This document shows, in pieces, positions 14,398-20,298 of a stretch of 20,298 bases of DNA. Position numbers and translations under genes: made by a program. Location: contig NZ_CALETI010000112.1 in the NCBI RefSeq assembly GCF_937920075.1, positions 1-20,298 on the forward strand. The letters run 5' to 3'. The notes under the pieces were generated by a model. The model did no database searches. It was not told the DNA's origin and was given only the letters and a program-made list of their open reading frames with translations. Source of the DNA: an uncultured Agitococcus sp. Its GTDB lineage: Bacteria; Pseudomonadota; Gammaproteobacteria; Pseudomonadales; Moraxellaceae. Numbering within the stretch: the first letter of the stretch is position 1; the number at the start of each line of letters is the position of its first letter.

Positions 14398-16363
14398 TAT
14401 GCTCTAAAAATTGAGTTTTTGAGACTTCACCCACCAAACGAGAGACCTCCTGCCCATCTTTAAAAAAGACTAAAGCAGGAGGGCCAAAAACCGCTAATTG
14501 TTGTTGTAGCATTCGTTCAGTCGCACTATTTTGAGTCACATCAGCTTTAACAATTAACCAGTTTTGTAATTGATTTTGTACATCTGCTTGATTAAAAATT
14601 TCTCTTTCCATAATTTTGCAGCTAACACACCAATCTGCATAAAAATCTACCAACAATATTTTATTTTCTTGCTTAGCTTGGGCGACATATTGTTGTAATT
14701 CATCAACACTATGAATGGTATGTTTTTCTGTGGATGGTGATGAAAAATTAGCGACAGTATTATTTTTGATAATTGCCAAGGGTTTAACAGGGTCATTGCT
14801 GCCCAAAGCCGCGCCAACCAATAATGTCGCGCCCCAAATTAACAACATATAGGCAATACTGCGCCATACCACACGCCATTTGCCACCCCATTGGTTAATC
14901 CAAAATCCACTGCCTACACATAAAGCCGCCCATAAAAACAACATACTAGCGTCTGTAATCACTCGTGATAACAAAGCAACCGCAACAGCAAGTAATAACA
15001 CACCAAAGGTTTGTTTGACGCGATTAAGCCATAAACCTGCTTTAGGCATAAATTTGCCTTCACTGGCGGCTAAAATCATTAAAGGTGTGCTTAAACCTAA
15101 ACCCAACATAAACAACGCTATGCCACCCATTAGTGGATTGCCCAGCGTTGAAACAGATAATAAAACACCCGCTAATGGTGCTGATACACACGGAGAAACA
15201 ACCAAAGCCGAGAAAAAGCCTGTTAACCATGTGCCAATAAAACTACCTGCTTTGCCTGTTTTGCTCAGTTGGTCTAAACGATGCTGCCAACTTTGTGGCA
15301 GTTGCAAATGAAATACATCAAAACTAGCCAAAGCCAAAATAATAAATAAAACACTAAAACTAATTAAAATAGAAGGATGTTGTAGCCAAGCCGCTAAATT
15401 AACTTGACTGCCAAAAGCAGACACCAAAACACCTAACAAACCATAGCTACTAGCCACGCCAATGGCATAAGCAAAACCTAAAAATAAACCTTGTCGAGCA
15501 TTGCTGGCATGTTGCCTCGCAACGATATTAGCAACAATGGGTAACATGGGTAATACGCAAGGGGTAAATGCTAAACCTAAGCCTAAAACAAATAGTGTTA
15601 ACAAGGCCAACATTGGATTTTCAGGTAATTTAAAATCATTATTAATGGTTGAAGTCGTTGTCGGAATAGTTGTTGTTGAATCGGTCGTTGATGGCAAAAT
15701 TAAGGTGGCGGTATTTTGGGTAATCAGCTTGGCATTATCTGAGTTGGGTGTTTCAGTGGTAATGTTTTCGTTAACAGGCGTTTCTTCTTCAACAATATCA
15801 TAGCTAACTAATGGAATCAGTGTAGGAATAGGAATACTGACCGATTCTCGATTAACAGTCGTATTATTAATTAAGGTAGCAGGGCTACTACTAGGTGCGC
15901 CAGCCAGACTAATTAGTTGCTCTTGTGGGGCATAACATAAACCCGCATCAGCACATCCTTGCCAACGAACTAAAATTTCGCCATTACCTTTAACAGGCAT
16001 AGTAATGCTTAGGCTTTGATGAAAAACTTGTACTCGGCCAAATTCTGCGTCATCTTTCCATTCTGGCTCAAGGCTATAATAAGCTTGGCCTAAAATGGCA
16101 TTACCATTATTGACCTGAAATTTAAAACGTTCTTTGTATAAATAATAATTAGGCGCAATCGTAAAATTTAGAATTAACTCTTGGCCTTTTTGTTCGTGCT
16201 GCAACATAAAAGCTTGTTCGGCTTTTAAAAATTGTGTTTTGTTGCCACTACTACTAAACGATGCGCCACCAGCGAAACTCTTTAATTCTTCAGCCCTTGT
16301 CAGCGACGTTAAAAATAACATCATAAAAGTCAAAACTATCGTGATAAGCTTGTTTACGGTCAT
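14384..16363 (-). CDS. dsbD: Thiol:disulfide interchange protein DsbD
   Basis: 659 residues with all three DsbD parts. After a signal peptide (cleavage likely after LTRA, 21-24) comes the periplasmic alpha domain with Cys137 and Cys143 (GCADAGLCYAP). A transmembrane domain from about 252 carries the Cys269 (FTPCVLPMLPI) and Cys392 (VSPCVSAPLAG) pair. The C-terminal thioredoxin-like gamma domain has CVSC at 579-582 (DFYADWCVSC). It moves electrons from cytoplasmic thioredoxin to periplasmic partners for disulfide isomerisation and cytochrome c maturation. Unusual is the roughly 90-residue Thr/Ser/Asn/Pro-rich linker (155-248) between the alpha and membrane domains, longer than in E. coli. The gene is divergent from the SPFH gene, with only 37 bases between them, and convergent with the small lipoprotein gene. 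Confidence 0.96.
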   Translation of the reverse strand: MTVNKLITIVLTFMMLFLTSLTRAEELKSFAGGASFSSSGNKTQFLKAEQAFMLQHEQKGQELILNFTIAPNYYLYKERFKFQVNNGNAILGQAYYSLEPEWKDDAEFGRVQVFHQSLSITMPVKGNGEILVRWQGCADAGLCYAPQEQLISLAGAPSSSPATLINNTTVNRESVSIPIPTLIPLVSYDIVEEETPVNENITTETPNSDNAKLITQNTATLILPSTTDSTTTIPTTTSTINNDFKLPENPMLALLTLFVLGLGLAFTPCVLPMLPIVANIVARQHASNARQGLFLGFAYAIGVASSYGLLGVLVSAFGSQVNLAAWLQHPSILISFSVLFIILALASFDVFHLQLPQSWQHRLDQLSKTGKAGSFIGTWLTGFFSALVVSPCVSAPLAGVLLSVSTLGNPLMGGIALFMLGLGLSTPLMILAASEGKFMPKAGLWLNRVKQTFGVLLLAVAVALLSRVITDASMLFLWAALCVGSGFWINQWGGKWRVVWRSIAYMLLIWGATLLVGAALGSNDPVKPLAIIKNNTVANFSSPSTEKHTIHSVDELQQYVAQAKQENKILLVDFYADWCVSCKIMEREIFNQADVQNQLQNWLIVKADVTQNSATERMLQQQLAVFGPPALVFFKDGQEVSRLVGEVSKTQFLEHISSM

Positions 16364-16400
16364 CTAAATTATCGCTCAAAAATCAACAGGAGTTGGGCAA

Positions 16401-17204
16401 ATGGCAAATTTTATAAAATACGCGGTTATTGGCGGTATTGCATTAGTGCTTGTGTTAATTTTAAACCCTTTTGTGGTCATTGGGGCTGGTCAACGAGGTG
16501 TTGTGCTTAATTTTGGCGCAGTGCAAAAAGAAGTTTTAGATGAAGGATTGCATTTTCGTGTGCCAATTATGCAAAAAGTGGTGATTATGAATGTGCAAGT
16601 GCAAAAAGGTGAAGGACAAGGTGATGCCGCCTCTAAAGATTTGCAACAAGTCACTACCAATGTGGCAGTTAACTATCATTTAGACCCACAAAAAGTGGCT
16701 CAGGTATATCAAAAAATTGGTACGTTTGATGCTGTCGGTGACAGAATTATTTTGCCTGCGGTTTCGGAGTCTGTGAAAGCAGCGACTGCTCAATATACCG
16801 CCGAAGAATTGATTTCTAAACGTCAAGAAGTCCGTGAAAAAATACGTCAACATTTATTAACTCGTTTAGCGGTTTATGGCGTTATTGTTGATGATTTTTC
16901 GATTGTTAATTTTTCGTTTTCTCAAGAGTTTAATAATGCGATTGAATCTAAAACCACTGCCGAACAGTTGAAGTTAAAAGCTGAGCGCGATTTAGAACGG
17001 ATTAAAATTGAAGCCGAACAAAAAATTACTCAAGCTCAAGCTGAAGCGGAGTCTTTGCGATTGCAAAAAGAAAATGTTACTGAGAATTTGATTAAATTAC
17101 GTCAAATTGAAATGCAACAACGTGCTATTGAAAAATGGGATGGTAAATTGCCACAAGTGACAGGTGGTGCAACCCCGTTTATTGATTTAAGACAAGGACA
17201 ATAG
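16401..17204 (+). CDS. Prohibitin-like SPFH/Band 7 membrane protein
   Basis: 267 residues. An N-terminal transmembrane anchor (about 6-28, YAVIGGIALVLVLILNPFVV) is followed by an SPFH/prohibitin domain (about 28-190; GQRGVVLNFGAVQKEVLDEG, then VPIMQKV) and a coiled coil rich in Ala, Glu and Lys (about 185-240, EQLKLKAERDLERIKIEAEQ). This is the architecture of prohibitin homologues, which form ring assemblies on the inner membrane and organise lipids or control membrane proteases. Length and order are close to mitochondrial prohibitins and differ from HflC/HflK in the missing C-terminal HflC motifs. A good SD (AGGAG) lies 8 bases before the ATG. It stands alone. Confidence 0.9.
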   Translation: MANFIKYAVIGGIALVLVLILNPFVVIGAGQRGVVLNFGAVQKEVLDEGLHFRVPIMQKVVIMNVQVQKGEGQGDAASKDLQQVTTNVAVNYHLDPQKVAQVYQKIGTFDAVGDRIILPAVSESVKAATAQYTAEELISKRQEVREKIRQHLLTRLAVYGVIVDDFSIVNFSFSQEFNNAIESKTTAEQLKLKAERDLERIKIEAEQKITQAQAEAESLRLQKENVTENLIKLRQIEMQQRAIEKWDGKLPQVTGGATPFIDLRQGQ

Positions 17205-17240
17205 TTTTGAGTCAGTACTAACTTCTAACAAAGAAAACCC

Positions 17241-17252
17241 CCAAGAAATTAG
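17241..17252 (+). repeat. Target-site duplication, left copy (CCAAGAAATTAG)
   Basis: Identical over 12 bases to 17376-17387 and abutting the left terminal repeat of the MITE-like element. Confidence 0.75.
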
Positions 17253-17375
17253 TAATACCAGTCAGTTAAGAGAAAATTGCCCCTTAAAAATAACCCTTCG
17301 ACTTCGCTCAGGGTGCATTTTTCGTTGGTTGAGCGGAGTCGAAACCAACAAAAAATGCTTAACTGACTGGCATTA
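17253..17375. mobile_element. MITE-like non-autonomous element, 123 bp, with 18-bp terminal inverted repeats
   Basis: TAATACCAGTCAGTTAAG (17253-17270) and the inverted copy at 17358-17375 match in 17 of 18 positions. The element is flanked directly by perfect 12-bp direct repeats CCAAGAAATTAG at 17241-17252 and 17376-17387, which look like a target-site duplication. There is no coding capacity. Duplications of 10-13 bp are typical of IS4/IS231-type transposases, so trans-mobilisation by such an IS is plausible. The interior holds palindromic segments. Confidence 0.75.
17297..17358. repeat. Interlocked inverted repeats inside the MITE (order A-B-A'-B')
   Basis: A (17297-17310, TTCGACTTCGCTCA) pairs with A' (17330-17343, TGAGCGGAGTCGAA) with one mismatch. 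B (17315-17329) pairs with B' (17344-17358) with one mismatch. The order A-B-A'-B' cannot form two simple hairpins at once; it is a pseudoknot topology, or two alternative folds. TTCGACTTCGCTCAGGG-type palindromes are common dispersed repeats in several bacterial groups. Confidence 0.6.
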
Positions 17376-17387
17376 CCAAGAAATTAG
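17376..17387 (+). repeat. Target-site duplication, right copy (CCAAGAAATTAG)
   Basis: Identical over 12 bases to 17241-17252 and abutting the right terminal repeat of the MITE-like element. Confidence 0.75.
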
Positions 17388-17415
17388 GGGGTTTAGTTAA
17401 TAGATTGAGATGATA

Positions 17416-17838
17416 TTAAAACGGCTTAACCACCACTAAAATCACCACCGCAATTAATAACAGCACAGGCAACTCATTAAACACTCGATAAAAAACATGC
17501 GTTTTTTGATTGTTATCATTGGCAAATTGCTCACGGTAATAACCACAAAAGAAGTGATATACAATCAATAGAGTGACTAGGGCTAATTTTGCATGTAACC
17601 AACCTTGTTTTAAATAATAATCAGGTGCATTCATAATCATCGCTGCACCAAACACAATAGTTAATACCATAGAAGGCCACATAATGCCTCGATACAGCTT
17701 ACGCTCCATAATTTTAAAGCGTTCAATGCTGGTGCTGTCGGTACTTTGAGCATGATAAACAAACAATCGAGGCAAATAAAACAGCCCCGCAAACCAGCAA
17801 ATCACCGCAATAATATGAAAGGCTTTAAGCCAAAGCAT
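17416..17838 (-). CDS. hemJ: Protoporphyrinogen oxidase HemJ
   Basis: 140 residues from the ATG at 17838, chosen because a GGAG SD lies 6 bases upstream and the family begins at this point (MLWLKAFHIIAVICWFAG); an upstream ATG at 17877 would add 13 unconserved residues. The protein has about four transmembrane segments, with a conserved N-terminal His8 in KAFHII, a histidine-lysine pair in GWLHAKLALV, and the block FYLPRLFVYH. HemJ oxidises protoporphyrinogen IX to protoporphyrin IX in the inner membrane in bacteria lacking HemG/HemY. It is divergent from the trp genes. Its downstream terminator has been split by a small mobile element, so its transcript may read further. Confidence 0.9.
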   Translation of the reverse strand: MLWLKAFHIIAVICWFAGLFYLPRLFVYHAQSTDSTSIERFKIMERKLYRGIMWPSMVLTIVFGAAMIMNAPDYYLKQGWLHAKLALVTLLIVYHFFCGYYREQFANDNNQKTHVFYRVFNELPVLLLIAVVILVVVKPF

Positions 17839-17945
17839 AATGTTCTCCAAAAATCTAACTGCATATTCGTCCAACAAGTTAACGATAAGGTCTAGTAATT
17901 GTTACTCGCTTTGCTACAATCGCCGATTCTAAAATATTTTTTGTT

Positions 17946-17967
17946 CCTCAGTGAATAAATACTGAGG
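17946..17967 (+). promoter_or_regulatory. Hairpin and 5-codon mini-ORF in the trpF leader
   Basis: CCTCAGT (17946-17952) and ACTGAGG (17961-17967) are perfect complements around an 8-base loop. Right after it comes ATG AGT GAA GAA TAA (17972-17986), ending 3 bases before the trpF start. There are no Trp codons and no terminator T tract, so it is not a classical trp attenuator. It could be a translational coupling device or chance. Confidence 0.3.
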
Positions 17968-17989
17968 TTATATGAGTGAAGAATAAGCC

Positions 17990-18610
17990 TTGTCATATCG
18001 TACCCGAGTTAAAATTTGTGGCATAACCCGACTATCTGATGCTTTAGATGCGATTCGTCTAGGGGCTGATGCCTTGGGCTTTGTGTTTTATCAACCCAGT
18101 CCACGCGCTGTTAGTATCGAACAAGCACGTTCGATCATTCAACAATTACCGCCTTTTGTCACAACAGTGGGCTTGTTTGTTGATGCACCTGCCGAAGACG
18201 TGCAACAAGTATTAGCACAAGTGCCTTTAAGCTTATTACAATTTCATGGTGATGAGCCACAGAGCTATTGTCAGCAATTTGCAACACCGTGGATTAAAGC
18301 CCTGCGTATGCAGCCGAATGTCGATATTGTCGCTCAAATTGCCGAATATCCTCAAGCAAGCGGTATTTTATTAGACGCATGGCATCCACAATTAAAAGGT
18401 GGAACGGGTGAAAGTTTTGATTGGCGACATTGGCCGCAAAGCACCAAGCCTTTGATTTTAGCAGGTGGTTTAACCCCCGAAAATGTCAGCGAAGCCATTC
18501 ACCTCACACAGCCTTATGCGGTTGATGTTAGTGGTGGTGTAGAAAGTGGCAAAGGCATTAAAGAATTTACCTTATTACAAGCCTTTATGGCAGGAGTGAA
18601 TGCAGCATGA
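17990..18610 (+). CDS. trpF: Phosphoribosylanthranilate isomerase (TrpF)
   Basis: 206 residues, a single TIM-barrel domain catalysing the third step of tryptophan synthesis from chorismate (PRA to CdRP). The general base Cys10 is in VKICGIT, the general acid Asp129 in ILLDAWHP, and the phosphate-binding loops are LILAGGLTPENV and VDVSGGVESGKG. The start must be TTG at 17990: an in-frame TAA lies just upstream at 17984-17986, and family alignment begins here (SYRTRVKICGITR). TTG is a weak start, and upstream only a purine-rich stretch (GAAGAATAAG) is available, partly inside a 5-codon mini-ORF. It overlaps trpB by 4 bases. Confidence 0.95.
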   Translation: MSYRTRVKICGITRLSDALDAIRLGADALGFVFYQPSPRAVSIEQARSIIQQLPPFVTTVGLFVDAPAEDVQQVLAQVPLSLLQFHGDEPQSYCQQFATPWIKALRMQPNVDIVAQIAEYPQASGILLDAWHPQLKGGTGESFDWRHWPQSTKPLILAGGLTPENVSEAIHLTQPYAVDVSGGVESGKGIKEFTLLQAFMAGVNAA

Positions 18611-19818
18611 CGGCAATTAACTTTAAAAATTTTCCTGATGCGCGTGGTCATTTTGGCGTACACGGTGGCCGTTTTGTGTCCGAAACCTTAATGGCCGCGC
18701 TGTTGGACTTAGAAAAACTTTATGCACGACTCAAAGATGACCCGCAATTTAGAGCCGATTTTGATAAAGATTTAGCATTTTATGTCGGTCGTCCTTCGCC
18801 GTTGTATCATGCCGAGCGTTGGAGTCGGGAATTAGGTGGTGCGCAAATTTATTTAAAGCGTGAAGATTTAAACCATACAGGCGCACATAAAGTGAATAAC
18901 ACCATTGGCCAAGCATTATTGGCCAAGCATTCAGGCAAAACCCGTATTATTGCCGAAACAGGTGCAGGACAACATGGCGTAGCAACCGCTACTATTGCCG
19001 CACGTTTAGGCATGGAATGTGTGGTATATATGGGTGAAGAAGATGTTAAACGTCAAGCACCTAATGTTTATCGTATGAAATTATTAGGTGCAACCGTTGT
19101 GCCTGTTACTTCTGGCTCAAAAACGCTAAAAGATGCCCTTAACGAAGCGATGCGTGACTGGGTAACGAATGTTGATAATACCTATTATGCCATTGGTACG
19201 GTGGCTGGCCCACATCCTTATCCCATGATGGTGCGTGATTTTCAATCTATTATTGGTCGTGAAGCTCGTCAACAATGTTTAGCACAAACAGGCCGTTTGC
19301 CTGATGCTTTAGTCGCTTGTGTGGGTGGCGGCTCTAATGCCATTGGTTTATTTCATCCTTTTCTTGAAGATGAAACAGTGGCTATGTATGGTGTTGAAGC
19401 GGCAGGTGATGGCATTAATACCGCGCGTCATTCAGCACCGCTAAATGCAGGTAAAATAGGCGTATTACACGGTAATCGTACGTATTTAATGACCGACCCC
19501 AATGGTCAAATTATTGAAACCCACTCTGTATCCGCAGGACTTGATTACCCTGGTGTTGGCCCAGAGCATAGTTGGTTAAAAGATATTGGTCGGGTTAATT
19601 ATGTGGCAATTACCGATGATGAAGCACTCAATGCTTTCCGTCATGTCACTCGTACCGAGGGTATTATTCCTGCCCTAGAATCAAGTCATGCCCTTGCGTA
19701 TGCCCATAAACTCGCACCAACACTCAGTGCTGATAAAATTATTATTTGTAATTTGTCGGGACGGGGTGACAAAGATTTGTTTACGGTTGCCAAGTTAGAT
19801 GGTATTGAAATAATGTAG
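18607..19818 (+). CDS. trpB: Tryptophan synthase beta chain (TrpB)
   Basis: 403 residues, PLP-dependent, condensing indole with serine. The Schiff-base lysine is Lys95 in HTGAHKVNN, the catalytic Glu117 lies in AETGAGQHG, and the phosphate loop is GGGSNA (in VACVGGGSNAIG). This offset of 8 from the Salmonella numbering holds at both residues. Length is normal for TrpB1-type proteins. Its ATG overlaps the trpF stop (ATGA), so translation is coupled. trpA follows after an unusually long 107-base gap that contains a hairpin. Confidence 0.97.
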   Translation: MTAINFKNFPDARGHFGVHGGRFVSETLMAALLDLEKLYARLKDDPQFRADFDKDLAFYVGRPSPLYHAERWSRELGGAQIYLKREDLNHTGAHKVNNTIGQALLAKHSGKTRIIAETGAGQHGVATATIAARLGMECVVYMGEEDVKRQAPNVYRMKLLGATVVPVTSGSKTLKDALNEAMRDWVTNVDNTYYAIGTVAGPHPYPMMVRDFQSIIGREARQQCLAQTGRLPDALVACVGGGSNAIGLFHPFLEDETVAMYGVEAAGDGINTARHSAPLNAGKIGVLHGNRTYLMTDPNGQIIETHSVSAGLDYPGVGPEHSWLKDIGRVNYVAITDDEALNAFRHVTRTEGIIPALESSHALAYAHKLAPTLSADKIIICNLSGRGDKDLFTVAKLDGIEIM

Positions 19819-19827
19819 TGAAAGATG

Positions 19828-19850
19828 GAGGCATTTCACCCAAATGCTTC
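19828..19850 (+). promoter_or_regulatory. Stem-loop in the trpB-trpA gap
   Basis: GAGGCATTT (19828-19836) pairs with AAATGCTTC (19842-19850) with one G-T pair and a 5-base loop. No T tract follows, so termination is unlikely; mRNA stabilisation or processing are possibilities. Confidence 0.3.
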
Positions 19851-19925
19851 AGTCCGATTATATGTTTTCAAAGGCGCAGTCACTATTTAACAACGCTTAA
19901 AATTTATTGATTAAAGATATTTATT

Positions 19926-20298
19926 ATGTCCAGAATAGCTTCTTGTTTTGCAAATTTAAAAACGCAACAACGTGCCGCCTTAATTCCTTATATTACCGCA
20001 GGTGATCCACATCCGCGTTATACAGTGAGTATGATGCACGCTTTGGTAGCAGGTGGTGCAGATATTATCGAATTAGGTGTACCATTTTCTGATCCAATGG
20101 CCGATGGTCCAACGATTACTAAAGCTCATGAACGTGCATTGGTGCATAATACTAGCAGCCATGATGTGTTGACGATGGTCAAAGAGTTTCGCCAAAGCAA
20201 CCAACAAACACCGATTGTGTTAATGGGTTATTTGAATCCTTTAGAAATTATTGGTTATGAGGCTTTTGCGGCGGATGCTCAACAAGCAGGTGTCGATG
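19926..20298 (+). CDS. trpA: Tryptophan synthase alpha chain (TrpA), 3' part beyond the window
   Basis: The first 124 codons are visible and the frame is open to the edge. The product begins MSRIASCFANLKTQQ and shows ALIPYITAGDP, then IELGVPFSDPMADGP, which holds the catalytic Glu and Asp of the alpha subunit (Glu49 and Asp60 in Salmonella), and VLMGYLNPLE. TrpA cleaves indole-3-glycerol phosphate to indole, which is channelled to TrpB. A purine-rich AAAGA lies 10 bases before the ATG but is a poor SD. About 140 further residues are expected to the right. Confidence 0.95.
   Translation, partial: MSRIASCFANLKTQQRAALIPYITAGDPHPRYTVSMMHALVAGGADIIELGVPFSDPMADGPTITKAHERALVHNTSSHDVLTMVKEFRQSNQQTPIVLMGYLNPLEIIGYEAFAADAQQAGVD

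Larger units (their letters stand above)
17235..17394. terminator. Former intrinsic terminator split by a mobile element
   Basis: AAACCCCC (17235-17242) and GGGGGTTT (17387-17394) are perfect 8-bp complements. Removing the inserted element and one target repeat restores a hairpin with the 9-base loop AAGAAATTA. On the minus strand a T-rich tail (TTTTCTTTGTT) follows, so it would terminate hemJ transcripts; on the plus strand only GGGGGTTTAG follows the prohibitin gene. In the present sequence the arms are separated by 144 bases. Confidence 0.65.

Noticed and set aside
14880..15803. Two plus-strand open frames of 143 and 100 codons antisense to dsbD
   Set aside because: Their low-complexity products mirror the hydrophobic and Thr-rich codons of dsbD on the other strand; no start signals.
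17253..17375. CRISPR repeat or integron attC site
   Set aside because: There is a single unit with perfect flanking direct repeats and terminal inverted repeats, which fits a MITE-like insertion; there are no spacers and no R-box/L-box pattern.

Overview
The window looks like chromosomal DNA of an AT-rich gammaproteobacterium. The signs are a three-domain DsbD, a HemJ-type protoporphyrinogen oxidase, a YcbZ-like Lon-family protease, an iron-sulfur bacterial photolyase, a trpF-trpB-trpA order, and an elongator tRNA-Met almost identical to the enterobacterial one. A Beggiatoa/Thiotrichales-type sulfur bacterium would fit, but that is an impression, not a demonstrated placement.

Layout. (1) 1-2482: a truncated tRNA-Pro(GGG) on the minus strand, then a minus-strand operon reading from right to left: a small helical protein, a von Willebrand A (VWA) protein, and a short, divergent adenylosuccinate-synthetase homologue. 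The last two genes overlap by 4 bases. (2) 2509-3996: a divergent alpha/beta hydrolase, then tRNA-Met(CAT) with its own promoter and terminator. (3) 4000-6640: an accessory patch just downstream of tRNA-Met. It holds a small mobile-DNA-type protein, a complete IS3-family element of about 1.27 kb with a clear -1 frameshift signal, and an AbiEii-like nucleotidyltransferase that has apparently lost its N-terminus at the IS border. (4) 6748-9623: a PaaI-type thioesterase and a Lon-family protease. (5) 9670-12518: a light-dependent DNA-repair pair. The first gene, a CRY-DASH photolyase, is broken by an in-frame amber codon where the family has a conserved tryptophan. The second, an FeS-BCP photolyase, is intact. 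(6) 12557-14397: an S41-peptidase lipoprotein translationally coupled to a small unknown lipoprotein. (7) 14384-16363: dsbD on the minus strand, divergent from a prohibitin-like SPFH membrane protein (16401-17204). (8) 17235-17394: a small non-autonomous mobile element flanked by perfect 12-bp direct repeats, sitting inside the loop of what had been an intrinsic terminator. (9) hemJ (minus), then trpF, trpB and the start of trpA, which runs off the right edge.

Most genes are ordinary housekeeping. The most unusual points are the small-protein/VWA/PurA-like operon, whose PurA-like enzyme keeps the catalytic Asp and His but has lost the aspartate-binding loop and the guanine-recognition lysine; the Trp-to-amber photolyase; and the element inserted in the terminator loop. 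No CRISPR array, integrase or rRNA was seen.
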